64,000 nt of DNA, taken from positions 186,001-250,000 of the forward strand of contig JADJXA010000005.1 of assembly GCA_016716065.1 (NCBI GenBank). Reading direction: 5' to 3'. A program made the position numbers and the translations under genes. The DNA is from Candidatus Leptovillus gracilis (GTDB lineage Bacteria > Chloroflexota > Anaerolineae > Promineifilales > Promineifilaceae). Shown here piece by piece: positions 24,030 through 34,936 of the stretch. Each line of letters starts with the position of its first letter. The stretch's first letter is position 1. The notes under the pieces were generated by a model that was given only the letters and a program-made list of their open reading frames with translations, was not told the DNA's origin and ran no database searches.

Positions 24030-26444
24030 TCACGCTCCGTCTTTGGTCTTGCTGGGCGAAGGAGTGTTCGGGTCGGGTTCATTACCCAGGTAGATGAAGG
24101 TGCGCCGGCCAAGCGCCTGACCGATTTCTTGTACGGCCGTTTTCATAATGGTATCTACGTCGGCCGAACTGCGCACCCGGGCAGCAATCTCGCGCAGCAT
24201 TTGTTCGCGCTCTGCCTTACGCGCCGTCTGCTGCAACTGCCGAATGTTTTGGATCGCTACCGCCGACTGGCCGGCCAGAGCCATCAGCCGCCGCACATCT
24301 TTTTCCGAAAATTGTGTGGCCTGCTGGTAAATGGCATTGATATAGCCCACCCACCGTCCGCCAACTACCAGCGGCACAAAGATAGTAGACTTTGCGCCAA
24401 AATGCTGTGTGTATAACGCACGCGACATTTCATCCAGGTTGGGCGTGGTCGCAATGTCATCAACGGCCGTAGCGGCATCCGGTCGCAGCATGGTTTGAGC
24501 TGACGGAAAAGCCGCCAGCGGATAGCGACTCAACACGGTATCGGCCGGCAGTTCGTTATAATTGGCAACCACCTCAATCCATTCCGGTAGTTCTTGCTCC
24601 GTCCACGGGCGGTCGAAATAGTTCAGGCTGACGATTTGCGCGTTTTGTCCGGCTACCGTATGGCGGCGAATGACCGCCAACACGTCGTCGAAGGTTTGGG
24701 CGGCGTTCAACTCAGCGCCAGCTGTATACAGCCCTTCCGTTTCAGTGAGGGCTTCCTGCTGGGCCAGTTGGGCGCGTCGGGAGGCAATAACGGCCGCTAC
24801 AGGTTCCATCAATCGGTTAAACAGAAACTCGTCATCTTCGCTAAATTCTTGCGGTTCAAGCCAGTTGAATGTGATAATGCCTTGCCACAAACCGCCACTA
24901 CGCAGTGGCATCTGCACGATACTGCGCCAACCTCCTAATCGGTTGGCTTCTTCTATTATGCGCGGTGTAACCCGGTTGTCTGCAAGAATGTCCATGACCA
25001 GAGTAGGTGCGTAGGCGTTTTCTTGCCACAACTCTGTGGTAGCAAATTGATCCAGGCGGATACTGTGGTATTGATTGATAAGTTCCGGCATAAATGCGCC
25101 GAAGGTCCACAAACTGACCAGGGAGAGCGGCGTATCACCATCCAGCGCTGTTTCATTTGCCGTATGAAAGTAGGAAAGCGAAGCGGTGGCGACGTTCTCA
25201 TGGGGTATATGATTGATGATCGCTCCAAGAATCTCATCTTCTGTCTCGGCCAGGGATAGCGCTGTCTCAATTTCCGCCAACGTTTGCAGGGTGGCGGCGC
25301 GTTGTCTTGTTCTGGCGAAGAGGCTGGCATTTTCCAGAGCGACAGCGATGTAACCGGCAATACCAGTGAGAAGCTGTAGATCCTCCTGACCGTAAGTGTT
25401 GAATTTATAGCTTTGCACAGAAATGATACCCAGCATACGCTCACCGACGCGCAACGGGGCAAAAAGCAGCGAGGCAGTGACGTCATCCGTCTCGCCAAAC
25501 AGGATGTGGGGGGTCTTTGCTTTAAGTTGAGTCACTTCTTCTTCGGCAAGGTGTCGCAGTAGCGCCTCGCCTGTTTGTATCACCTTATAGCTGTTGCTTT
25601 CTGGGTATAAGGGGAGAGTGGTTCCTACCTGCCGCTCACCGCCTTCGTACAAAACTGGGTAATGGATGGTGTTGTTAGCGGCGTCGTACAGGCCGATGTG
25701 GAAGGTGTCAATTTCCAGGACGAGCTTGATTTGCTGGTAGACCGCGTCGAGCATTTCGCCACGGTCCAGCGTTTGCGAAATTACCTGGGCGATTTGATTG
25801 AGCAGGGTCAGGCGCTCGGCTTGTTCGCCCGCTTCGGCCAGAGCGGCCTGGGTTTGGTCGAAGAGGCGCTGGTTTTCCAGGGCAAAACCAACCTGTTCCA
25901 TGATGGTTTCAACGGCCGTAAAGTCACTTTCGTCCCAATTCACTTCATCGGTATCGCTGCCAAAGCCCATCAAGCCAATCACTTCATCGGCGTAGCGCAC
26001 GGGCACAGCCAGGGCCGTCTCGCCATTGCTGTGCAGCGTGGTTTGCTGCTGCAGAACGGCCGTTTCCACCATCGGCGCCCACGTTTCCGGGAACAGCGCA
26101 TCGCCAATCACCGCGTCGGCGGCATAAGCGGACCACTCCCGTTCAACATAGCGGCGCTGCACAGCGCGGACCTCTGCCAGAGCGTTTTCCAGATCTCGTG
26201 TACGTTCCGCCACACGCTGTTCCAAAACCACCTGCGCCTGACGTTCGCGTTCCACCAGAACGCGCAGATCGTCAATGAGGTAACTCAGACCAATGGCGAG
26301 ATCCGTGAAAACGTCAATTCCTTCCGGGACTTCGATCTCTTGGTTTAGATCACCAGAAGCGGCAAAAGCCAGGAAGTTCAGCAGACCTTGTGCCTGTTCT
26401 TCTACCAACTGTTTATACTGCTCGTAGGTTAACTCTTTTGTCAT
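24030..26444 (-). CDS. Kinase-less multi-GAF sensor protein
   Basis: This 804-residue soluble protein begins with a HAMP-like amphipathic region (1-75) and a coiled coil (VVLEQRVAERTRDLENALAEV). About four GAF domains follow, roughly 110-200, 215-385, 395-570 and 575-750. The C-terminal 45 residues (DTIMKTAVQEIGQALGRRTFIYLG) are the truncated-GAF tail shared with its neighbours. No kinase, cyclase or DNA-binding domain is present. AGGGAT precedes the ATG. It lies directly upstream of the histidine kinase with a 6-base gap. Confidence 0.88.
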   Translation of the reverse strand: MTKELTYEQYKQLVEEQAQGLLNFLAFAASGDLNQEIEVPEGIDVFTDLAIGLSYLIDDLRVLVERERQAQVVLEQRVAERTRDLENALAEVRAVQRRYVEREWSAYAADAVIGDALFPETWAPMVETAVLQQQTTLHSNGETALAVPVRYADEVIGLMGFGSDTDEVNWDESDFTAVETIMEQVGFALENQRLFDQTQAALAEAGEQAERLTLLNQIAQVISQTLDRGEMLDAVYQQIKLVLEIDTFHIGLYDAANNTIHYPVLYEGGERQVGTTLPLYPESNSYKVIQTGEALLRHLAEEEVTQLKAKTPHILFGETDDVTASLLFAPLRVGERMLGIISVQSYKFNTYGQEDLQLLTGIAGYIAVALENASLFARTRQRAATLQTLAEIETALSLAETEDEILGAIINHIPHENVATASLSYFHTANETALDGDTPLSLVSLWTFGAFMPELINQYHSIRLDQFATTELWQENAYAPTLVMDILADNRVTPRIIEEANRLGGWRSIVQMPLRSGGLWQGIITFNWLEPQEFSEDDEFLFNRLMEPVAAVIASRRAQLAQQEALTETEGLYTAGAELNAAQTFDDVLAVIRRHTVAGQNAQIVSLNYFDRPWTEQELPEWIEVVANYNELPADTVLSRYPLAAFPSAQTMLRPDAATAVDDIATTPNLDEMSRALYTQHFGAKSTIFVPLVVGGRWVGYINAIYQQATQFSEKDVRRLMALAGQSAVAIQNIRQLQQTARKAEREQMLREIAARVRSSADVDTIMKTAVQEIGQALGRRTFIYLGNEPDPNTPSPSKTKDGA

Positions 26445-26492
26445 AAGTTATCCCTGCCAGGCGGCGGCCGCCTGGCTGCCTGTTTGTGCCTG

Positions 26493-26855
26493 TTAGTTAT
26501 GATTGCTCAGCCAATCCATTGCTGTGGTTTTATCAGTAAAATAACGGATGTGATCTCGTCCGCTGGCGCGCATGACAAAATCAATCAATACTTTGACGAA
26601 ACGGCTCTTGCCGAGTACGGCCGTCTTGCCAAAACGCGGGTCACTCACAAAATCATTGATCGCCCGGCGGGCATTGGGGGAAACGTTTTCCAACTCCGTG
26701 GCATCCATAAATGAAACCAGGCGTTCGTCCATGCTTAATGGTTCAACATACGATTTTAGCTGCGCCAGGTAATCCCCCAAGTCATCTTCGGTGAAATCAC
26801 CGCTTAGCGTGACATGAAGGATGCCGTTTGCATGCATTTGAAAAATGTGGGCCAT
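26493..26855 (-). CDS. Small STAS/SpoIIAA-like protein
   Basis: The start chosen is ATG 26855, preceded by AAGGAG with 11-base spacing, giving 120 residues. An earlier in-frame start overlaps the previous gene. The pattern ILHVTLSGDFTEDDLGDYLAQL... then LVSFMDATELENVSPNARRAINDF resembles the STAS/SEC14-type SpoIIAA-like fold used as a phosphorylatable or ligand-binding switch. The equivalent of the phospho-serine is Ser or Thr in FMDATELENVS, but I cannot decide which. It is embedded in the sensor operon, 19 bases after the preceding gene, suggesting an adaptor role. Confidence 0.7.
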   Translation of the reverse strand: MAHIFQMHANGILHVTLSGDFTEDDLGDYLAQLKSYVEPLSMDERLVSFMDATELENVSPNARRAINDFVSDPRFGKTAVLGKSRFVKVLIDFVMRASGRDHIRYFTDKTTAMDWLSNHN

Positions 26856-26874
26856 AATTCCAGCGTACTCCTTT

Positions 26875-29800
26875 TTATGATTCAACTGTGCCGATAACAA
26901 CTTCAGTTTCGGCCGCAACCTGGCCGTGTAGGCGCTGTAACAACTGCGCCGATGTGCCTAACTGACCAACGGCCGTTGTCGCCCCCAACATCTGCCCAAT
27001 CTCTTCCCGCGCCAGGCGCAAAATGGTTTCCCGGTCTACGCCGCGCCGGATTTTATCGGTAATGGTACGGATTTGCCGTTCGCGTTCCGCCCGCTGTTCA
27101 GCTTCTGTCAGCAAACGTTGGCGGTCAATGGCAATGGCTAACTGCCCAGACAACGCCTGGTATGGCTCCAGATCCACGCCGCGGAAGAGATAAGGCTCGG
27201 TTGTCTCCAGAAAAAGACTGCCCAACTGCTGGTTGCCTACCCACAAGGGCAAGATGGCTAACGAAGGCGTGCCCATCTGCTGGAACATAAACCGCATCAA
27301 TGGACTTAGCCGTTCGTCCTGCGCGACATCATTAACGGTGATTATCTCGCGTGTGTTAAACGCATCCATGTTTTGCAATACGTCCCGCGTGTAGCGCGCA
27401 CCGGCGGTCGGTGGCCGGTTGCCTTTACCGCTGTACCAGTTGGCAACATGCCGGATGGCGGCGGGATTGCCCCCCGTGTCAAATTCCGTCAGGAACAAAA
27501 TCAGCCGGGTCACAGCCGGGATGGGCGCGGCTTCGGCCACAGCCGCCACCGCCTCCTGCAAATTTTCGCCCGCCGTATTCAGGCGACGGCCGGCTTCATA
27601 CAGATTTTCTGTCAGCAGCAGCGCCGCCTGCGTCTCATCGGTCAGGCGGATATTTTCAATACGCGCACTCAACTGCTCGGCAACGGCGGCCACGATAGCT
27701 TCAATTTCGGCCGTGTCTAGATCAGATTGGGTCGTTTCGTCCTCTTCCTGGTAAAAGGCCAGGTGGCCGATAGGCTCGCCATGCACGGTGAGCGCCTGCG
27801 CCAAATAACCATTGCCCGATGGCTGACCGGCAGTCGGCGCCAGTCCGCCATCGCCAGCATCATCTAGCGGCCGCAGTTGGCCGTAATCATAGACATATCC
27901 CTTTTCCTGCTCGTCGAAATTTTGCAAGTAACTTTCCCAGGATTCGCGGGTCAGGCGGCGGGTAAGGGCATCTAACTCGGTTACAGCCTGCTGCGATTCA
28001 GCCAGCAGCCGGGCATTTTCCAGGGCGATGGCAATCTGGGCCGCCAGCGTAGTCTGGATATTGGCATCTTCGGCCGTAAAGTAATCCGGCTGGTCGGATT
28101 GAATGTCGAGCACGCCGATCACCTGGTCGCCGATGAGCATAGGCACGGCCATTTCCGCCCGTGTATGCGGCAGCAAGGGGTGGGACAGGAAACCGGGGTC
28201 GGTTTGCACGTCGTTGATGATAACGCCCTGCCTGGTGCGGGCGGCGCGGGCCACAATGGATTGTTCCTGGTCCAGAGAGATACGCCGGCCTTCGGCGGTC
28301 ATCGTCTGCCCTACTTCGCCGGCGCCGGCGGTTAGCGCCAACCCCTTGCCGGGGGCGTCCAGCAGGTAGATGTGGGCATGGTAAAGGCCAAACCGCTCTT
28401 TGGTCAGGTTAACCACTTGCTGCAGCAGTTCTTGTTGATTTTGCAAATTGGCGCGTACGGCCGTACTCACGTCGGCTACGGTTTGCAGGTCGGCGGCCTG
28501 ACGGGCGAGCTTTTCTTCGGCGACAACGCGATCCGTGATGTCAATGAGGCTGGTGATAATGGCCGGCTCGCCTTCAAACTCAATGAGTCGGGCCGAAAGT
28601 AAAGCCGAGAATAATTCGCCATCGCTGCGCCTGAGCTGCAATTGGTAATTTTGTACGCTCCCCTGGCTTTGGATTTGGCTGATGACGGCCGTTCTATCTT
28701 CGCTTCTTACATAGAAGTTCGGCGTGGCATTGCCTACCAGGGTATCCAAAGGCTGGCGCACAATCTGCGCCAGGTTTTCGTTGGCGTAAGCGATTTGTCC
28801 GCTCTGTATTTTGGAGATCAACATAGGCACGGATACAGAACGTAGGATAGTCTCCGAGCGTATTTGCGCGTCGCGCAGCGCCTGTTCCGCTTTCACCTGT
28901 TCGGTGATGTCTTGGTTGGCCCCAATCGTTTTAATGGTGCGCCCTTCGTTGTCTTTAACGACGCGGAAGCGCACGCGAATGGGGATGACACGGCCGTCTT
29001 TGGTCATGTTCAACGAATCAAACTCGCGGCTGAAATTTGGATCCGTGGTCTCAAGCGCCGCAATGGTCTCCTTCTGCACAATCGCCGACTCAGTCTCCGG
29101 CACGTATTTACGGGCGTAGTCGGCGGCCAACATGGTATAGCCACCTTCCTCTTCGGCCGTTGTGCCCAACAACTTATAATATTCCGGCGTGAAGGTAAAC
29201 TGCTGCGTGTCTATGTCCAGTTCCCAATAATACAAACGCGCCGCGCGTGTAGCTTCAAGGAGCCGCGTTTCATTTTCACGCAGAGTCTTTTCTGTTTCTT
29301 TGCGCTCCGAAATGTCACGCTTAATAGCAACGAAGTGGGTGATTTCACCGGCGGCCGATTTCACTGGGGTGATGCTCATATCTTCCGGGTAAAGAACGCC
29401 ATCTTTACGCCGGTTAATAATTTCACCCTGCCACGCTTCGCCCTTCAGCAGAGTACCCCACATCTGCCGGTAAAACGCCTCATCATGTACGCCAGATTTA
29501 ATCAGGCGGAGGCTGTTGCCGACTGCTTCCTCCCGCTCATAGTGCGTCAGACGGGTAAAGGCGCTGTTGACGTAAAGAATAGTCCCGCGCGGATCGGTGA
29601 TGACAATGCTGTCGGCGGCCGCTTCCAGCGCCGAGTTGCGCAATTGGAGTTCGCTTTCAGTCTCCTGGCGCTCGGTAATGTCTATGACGATGCCCTGATA
29701 ATGGGTGATTTGCCCGGCGTCGTCGTGGATGATCACCGTGCGGCTATCGGTCCAGCGCACCTGACCATCGCGGGTGACAATGCGATATTCTTGCGCAAAC

Positions 29801-31245
29801 CGGTCCACGCCGCTGGCTGAATAATCTCTCATTTCCTGAGCTACCCGCGCCAGGTCTTCGGGGTGAATGAGAGTCGGGTAGGAAACCCGGCCGCTGAGCA
29901 GGTCTTCGGGTGTATAGCCAAACCGGGCCACGTTTTCTGAAACGTATTCCACCGTCCACTGTTCATCAGCGCGCCAACGGAAAAGGATGGCCGGGCTGTT
30001 TTCCACCACCTGATTGGCTTGCATCAAACGAAGCTGGTTTTCAAGCAGCTCTTTTTCGGCTGCTTTGCGGGCGGTGATTTCTTCTGAGACGCCGACTGTC
30101 ATGATGATCGCGCCGGATTCGCCCAGAATAGGTGATTTAACGGTATGAAAAACGCCGACGTAGCCATCGTGCCGCGTGACAAATTCTTCGGGAATTTCCA
30201 GAATCTCACCCGTCTCAAAAACGTAGGCGTCGTCGCGGATATATTGTTGGGTGTAGTCTGGTTCGTTGAAGGGTGCGTCAATCAGGCCCTGTACTTCTTC
30301 GCTGCTCATGCCATAATAATCGCGGAAGGCTTTGTTGGCCCACACAATGCTGGACTTTGGCCCTTTCACCAGCACCATCTGAGTGATGGCGTCCAGGATT
30401 TGTTTGTAGCGGTTTTCGCTTTCACGCAGCGCCTGTCCGGCGATTTTTTGTTCGGTAATGTCCTGCGCAGAAGCTACAAGACCGACGGGATTGCCGCTGC
30501 CGTCTTTCAGCAGGCCAATGGTCATGAGTGTGGGGAAGGTGGAGCCATCTTTGCGCACGTGGCCGATTTCGGCGCGCTGCGGTTGACCGCTGGCGATGGC
30601 CTGTTGGTTAACCGGTTCCACCTCCTGAGCCACCTGCGCCGGGGTATGGAAGATGCTGAGGTGCTGGCCGATGAGTTCTTCGGTGGTGTAACCGTGCATG
30701 GCCGCCCAGGCGGGGTTGACAAATTGAATAATGCCATCCAGCCCGGCAACGGCCGTACCGTCTAACGACTGCTCCACCACATAACCCAAACGTCGCACCT
30801 CTTCCTGGGCGCGGGCGGCGGCCGTGGCGTCGCGGCTGATGCCGATCAGCCCCAGCAGCTTTTTGTCGGCGTCGTAAAAGGGGGTTTTCAGCGTATCCAG
30901 CAGCACGCGACGGCCGTCCGGGTAATTTACCCATTCTTCATTTTGCCGCGCCTGACCCTGAGCCATCATCTGGGTATCTTGCTCGCGGAAGAAGGCGGCC
31001 ACTTCGTGGGGGAACATATCGAAATCGGTCTTACCCACAATATCGGCCGTCGGCCGGCCAGCAAATTCGGCAAAAGATGTATTGCAGCCCAGGTAGACGC
31101 CAGCCACGTCTTTGTAGAAGATCAGGTCGGGAATAGAGTCTAGCAGGCTGTTGAGTAAAGCGCGTTCCTGGCGCAGCGTATTTTCACTCTGCTGGCGCTC
31201 TGTTTTGGTTTGGGTATGGTTGTTTTGGCTGTTGCTGTCGGCCAT
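26875..31245 (-). CDS. Kinase-less sensor with about seven PAS and several GAF domains
   Basis: ATG 31245 with GGAG 8 bases upstream is preferred over TTG 31260. The 1456-residue product has no membrane segment. About seven PAS/PAC units occupy residues 30-900 (for example LIFYKDVAGVYLGCN, TLKTPFYDADKKLLGLIGISRD and repeated ITERK/ITEQ-type ends). A GAF follows at about 905-1050 (GLYHAHIYLLD... LPHTRAEMAVPM), then the GW-type module (RESWESYLQNF), another GAF and the shared tail (ETILRLAREEIGQMLG). The first two PAS units are nearly identical to those of the 34844 gene, so the two genes arose by duplication or are kept alike by gene conversion. Confidence 0.88.
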   Translation of the reverse strand: MADSNSQNNHTQTKTERQQSENTLRQERALLNSLLDSIPDLIFYKDVAGVYLGCNTSFAEFAGRPTADIVGKTDFDMFPHEVAAFFREQDTQMMAQGQARQNEEWVNYPDGRRVLLDTLKTPFYDADKKLLGLIGISRDATAAARAQEEVRRLGYVVEQSLDGTAVAGLDGIIQFVNPAWAAMHGYTTEELIGQHLSIFHTPAQVAQEVEPVNQQAIASGQPQRAEIGHVRKDGSTFPTLMTIGLLKDGSGNPVGLVASAQDITEQKIAGQALRESENRYKQILDAITQMVLVKGPKSSIVWANKAFRDYYGMSSEEVQGLIDAPFNEPDYTQQYIRDDAYVFETGEILEIPEEFVTRHDGYVGVFHTVKSPILGESGAIIMTVGVSEEITARKAAEKELLENQLRLMQANQVVENSPAILFRWRADEQWTVEYVSENVARFGYTPEDLLSGRVSYPTLIHPEDLARVAQEMRDYSASGVDRFAQEYRIVTRDGQVRWTDSRTVIIHDDAGQITHYQGIVIDITERQETESELQLRNSALEAAADSIVITDPRGTILYVNSAFTRLTHYEREEAVGNSLRLIKSGVHDEAFYRQMWGTLLKGEAWQGEIINRRKDGVLYPEDMSITPVKSAAGEITHFVAIKRDISERKETEKTLRENETRLLEATRAARLYYWELDIDTQQFTFTPEYYKLLGTTAEEEGGYTMLAADYARKYVPETESAIVQKETIAALETTDPNFSREFDSLNMTKDGRVIPIRVRFRVVKDNEGRTIKTIGANQDITEQVKAEQALRDAQIRSETILRSVSVPMLISKIQSGQIAYANENLAQIVRQPLDTLVGNATPNFYVRSEDRTAVISQIQSQGSVQNYQLQLRRSDGELFSALLSARLIEFEGEPAIITSLIDITDRVVAEEKLARQAADLQTVADVSTAVRANLQNQQELLQQVVNLTKERFGLYHAHIYLLDAPGKGLALTAGAGEVGQTMTAEGRRISLDQEQSIVARAARTRQGVIINDVQTDPGFLSHPLLPHTRAEMAVPMLIGDQVIGVLDIQSDQPDYFTAEDANIQTTLAAQIAIALENARLLAESQQAVTELDALTRRLTRESWESYLQNFDEQEKGYVYDYGQLRPLDDAGDGGLAPTAGQPSGNGYLAQALTVHGEPIGHLAFYQEEDETTQSDLDTAEIEAIVAAVAEQLSARIENIRLTDETQAALLLTENLYEAGRRLNTAGENLQEAVAAVAEAAPIPAVTRLILFLTEFDTGGNPAAIRHVANWYSGKGNRPPTAGARYTRDVLQNMDAFNTREIITVNDVAQDERLSPLMRFMFQQMGTPSLAILPLWVGNQQLGSLFLETTEPYLFRGVDLEPYQALSGQLAIAIDRQRLLTEAEQRAERERQIRTITDKIRRGVDRETILRLAREEIGQMLGATTAVGQLGTSAQLLQRLHGQVAAETEVVIGTVES

Positions 31246-31275
31246 AGTTACGGTCTCCAATCTCGCAAGGACTGC

Positions 31276-34200
31276 TTATCTCTTGGGCAGCGGTCCGGTC
31301 TGGCTAAGTTCCACTACAGCGCGTCTCACGTGCAGGGCATTGCCCAGTTCGGTGACGGCCGTTTGCATGGCGCTTTGTATCGTTGGGGCATTCTGAATTT
31401 TCTGGCTGATGGCGTTGACCAACGCTTCGCGTTCGGCGCGTCGGCGGGTCTCATCAAACAGGCGGCGGCTTTCCAGGGTGGCCGCCAACAGAGACACAAT
31501 TTGCTGCACCAGGGATATATCGGCTGCGCCATAGGCGTGGGCCGCGCGGCTGCCGATGTTGAGTGTGCCCAACTGCCGGTCACCGACCATGAGGGGGGCG
31601 CAAATGTAGCTCTGGATTCCTTGCCGAAGAAGTATTTCAGCTTTGACATCAACTAAGGAAAAATCTTGTGGGGCGACGACCGGTTTTTGTTGTTCCAGGG
31701 CATAGGCTACGCCCGTGCCCGCCAATGGTAAATGGACGGTATAGGTGTCCCCGGATTCCAGAAAGCCGATGCCGGTAAAAGTGTCACCGCCGGCATCGAG
31801 CAAAGAGAGGGAGGTGTGGTCTCCATGTAAAATCTGGCGGGTATATTGTCCGGCCAGACTGTAGATTTCCGCCAGGCTGGTGGCGGTGTTGATGGCCGCG
31901 CCCATATCATTGAGTATGGCTAGGCGCTCGGCTTGTTGTTCTGTCTGGGCCAGGGCGGCGCTTGTTTGGGCCGACAGACGCAGGTTTTCGATGTGACTGC
32001 TCAGGCGTTCGGCAACGGCCGTCATGATGTCATCGGCGTCACTGGCGAAGGCTTGTGGTTCGGAAATCACCAACTGTCCAATCGTCTCCCCCTGTACCAC
32101 CAAGGATTGGTTGAACGCCGCTCCATTGGTTGGCGATTGCCCGACGGCCACGTTTATTTGCGGCAGATCTTGCTGCGCCAGATACTCTTGCCACCCTTCA
32201 TGGGTCAGGCGGCGGGTGATCTGGCTGAGTTCTTGCCGCGCCGCTTCCGATTCAGCAAACGAACGTGCATTCTGCACGGCCACACCAATTTGCGTCGCCA
32301 ACGTGGTCTGAACAGTAACATCCTCTTCGGAAAAATAGTCCTCTTCGGCTGCTTGCACGTCCAACACACCGATAAGTTGATCGCCCAGAACAATGGGCAC
32401 AGCCAATTCGGCGCGGGTTTCTGGCAGCAAAGGGTTGGGCAAAAAGTCTGGTTCGCCGCGCACATCGTTGACGATGGCCCCCTGCCGGGTACGCGCCACG
32501 CGCGCGACCAACGAGCGCTCCTGGCTGAACGGTATTTGCCACCCCTCGGCAACCATGGCCCGCCCTACATCACCCGCCCCAGCCATCAATACCAGGTTGC
32601 GTTCCATTTCATTCAGCAGATAGATGTGGGCATGGTATAGGTTGAACCGCTCTTTCGTCAGGTCCACAACCTCTTGCAAGAGGGCTTCTGCCTGGAGGAT
32701 GGTGGAAACGGCCGTGCTGACTTCAGCCACTGCTTGTAGTTCACGGGCGCGTTTAGCCAGCGCCTGCTCCGCTTTCACCTGTTCGGTAATGTCCTGGTTA
32801 GCGCCGATGGTTTTGATTGTGCGGCCTTCCTGGTCCTTAACGACGCGGAAGCGCACACGAATGGGGATGACACGGCCGTCTTTGGTGACATTAAACGAAT
32901 CAAACTCGCGGTAGTAATTCGGGTCGGTGGGTCCAACACCGCGGCGTTTTCACGGCCGACGATTTCCGCTTCTGCGGCAGGCACATATTTCCGCGCATAA
33001 TCGGCGGCTGTCATGGTAAGCCCGCCTTCCTCTTCGACCGTCGTACCCAGCAGTTCATAATACTCCGGCCGGAAGGTGAACAGCCCTGTGTCAACATCAA
33101 ATTCCCAGGAGTGCAGGCGGGCAATTTTGCTGGCTTCCAGGAGACGAGCTTCGTTTTCACGCAGCGCCTGCTCTGCCTTCACCTGTTCAGTAATGTCCTG
33201 GTTGGCGCCGATGGTTTTGATTGTGCGGCCTTCCTGGTCCTTAACGACGCGGAAGCGCACACGAATGGGGATGACACGGCCGTCTTTGGTGACATTAAAC
33301 GAATCAAACTCGCGGTAGTAATTCGGGTCGGTGGTGGCCAACACCGCGGCGTTTTCACGGCCGACGATTTCCGCTTCTGCGGCAGGCACATATTTCCGCG
33401 CATAATCGGCGGCCGTCATGGTAAGCCCGCCTTCCTCTTCGACCGTCGTGCCCAGCAGTTCATAATACTCCGGCCGGAAGGTGAACAGCCCCGTGTCCAC
33501 ATCAAACTCCCAAGAATGCAGTTTGGCAATGCGCGTGGCTTCTGCCAGGCGCGCTTCATTTTCACGCAGGGCGGCTGCGGTCGCTTTCTGTTCGGTGATG
33601 TCCTGGATGGCGGCGACCAGGCCAATCGGCGTGTCATCGCTGCCTTTTAGCAGACCAATGGTCATCAGAGTGAGGAAGGTAGAGCCATCGCGGCGTACAT
33701 GGCTGATTTCGGCGCGCTGTGTCTGGCCGCTGATGATGGCTTGTTGGTTGACTGGTTCTACTTCGTTGGCTAACTGCTCCGGGGTGTGGAAGATGCTGAG
33801 GTGTTGGCCGATGAGTTCTGCCACTTCGTAACCGTGCATGGTCGCCCAGGCAGGGTTGGCGAATTGGATGATGCCATTGAGGTCAGCAACGGCCGTGCCG
33901 TCCAACGATTGCTGCACCACATAACTCAACCGCAGCACTTCCGCCTGGGATTGATAAATAGACGTGATGTCGCGGCTGATGCCGATCAGGCCCATCAGGT
34001 TTTTGTCGGTGTCGTAAAAAGGGGTTTTGAGGGTGTCTAGCAGCACACGACGGCCGTCTGGGTAATCCACCCACTCTTCATTGTGCCGCGACTGTCCCTG
34101 CGCCATCATCTGTGAATCTTGTTCACGAAAAGCGGCGGCCACCTCGTGGGGGAACAGGTCAAAATCCGTTTTGCCCACCAGGTCGGCTTCTGTACGGTCG

Positions 34201-34844
34201 GCAAATTCGGCAAAAGCATCGTTGCAGCCCAAATACGCGCCAGCCACATCTTTGTAGAAGATGAGGTCGGGAATGGAGTCTAACAGGCTGGTAAGCAGGC
34301 CACGCTCGCGGGCAAGCTGATTGCTGCGCGCCAGAAGCTCCCGCCGTAAGACCCGCTCCTGTTCCATCTGTTTTTCCAGCGCGAGCTGCACGTTCTGGTA
34401 CAGGTTTTCGCGGGCAATAATGGTCGCTCGCTCGCGTAAGCCCATGTATTGGAACAGGAAATGGTGGTGGCATTGGCTGAGCGCCTGGTGGGTGGCCTCT
34501 GGCAGGGTATCTGGCAGCAAAGCAAGGCTGGTTTTGTAGAGAGCGTCACTGACGGCCAGGGCAGCCAGATGCCCCAAACCCTGGGATACCAGCATTTCCA
34601 CCTGCTCAGTCAGGGGAGCAAGATCGGCGAAACGCAGGCTTTGCAGATAACCTTGCACCACAATCTGGCTGACCTCCGGCAAAATGCGGGGAGTCATGAG
34701 CCGCCCGTGGTTGTTGAACAGATTTTGGCGTAGGGCGGCGTGTACGGCCGTTTGCAAAACATCTGCCTGTTCGGTCAGCAAGGTCACGGCTTCTGGCAGC
34801 GCCAAATCGGGCGCCGCTTGTAATTGCATGGGTAAGGTCGTCAT
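31276..34844 (-). CDS. Kinase-less PAS/GAF sensor, interrupted by a 1-nt frameshift
   Basis: Two overlapping open frames (34844-32775 and 32856-31276) are halves of one gene. Restoring one base near 32930 gives 1189 residues. A helical N-terminal domain (1-180) precedes four PAS units, then a GAF (LYHAHIYLLNEMERNL), a GW module (HEGWQEYLAQQ), a second GAF and the shared tail (QSAMQTAVTELGNALHV). The third and fourth PAS units are a 405-nt tandem duplication. The second copy has lost one base relative to the first, which produces the frameshift. Whether this is a real mutation or an assembly error at a repeat cannot be decided here. Confidence 0.8.
32761..33569 (-). repeat. 405-nt tandem duplication of a PAS domain, second copy 404 nt
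   Basis: Copy one (33165-33569) and copy two (32761-33164) both encode HSWEFDVDTGLFTFRPEYYE and VKDQEGRTIKTIGANQ. Long stretches are identical base for base. Copy one reads GGTCGGTGGTGGCCAACACC where copy two reads GGTCGGTGGGTCCAACACC, one base shorter (near 32930). Confidence 0.9.
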
Positions 34845-34880
34845 AGACAGCTTCTCTCAGGAATGTTGGTGGGTGGGTCA

Positions 34881-34916
34881 GGTTGGTTGGTTAGACAGTC
34901 CGCCAACCAACCAACC
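34881..34916. repeat. Intergenic hairpin (GGTTGGTTGGTT family)
   Basis: GGTTGGTTGGTT (34881-34892) pairs perfectly with AACCAACCAACC (34905-34916) across a 12-base loop. It lies in the 92-base gap between the DUF574 methyltransferase gene and the frameshifted sensor gene, and shares its words with the repeats at 19962 and 59105. It may define a transcript boundary or stability element within the operon. Confidence 0.7.
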
Positions 34917-34936
34917 AATAAACCATCAACCTTTTC

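Noticed and set aside
32900..32960. Programmed ribosomal frameshift in the PAS/GAF sensor gene
   Set aside because: No slippery heptamer is present, and comparison with the adjacent repeat copy shows a simple missing base, so mutation or assembly error is more likely.
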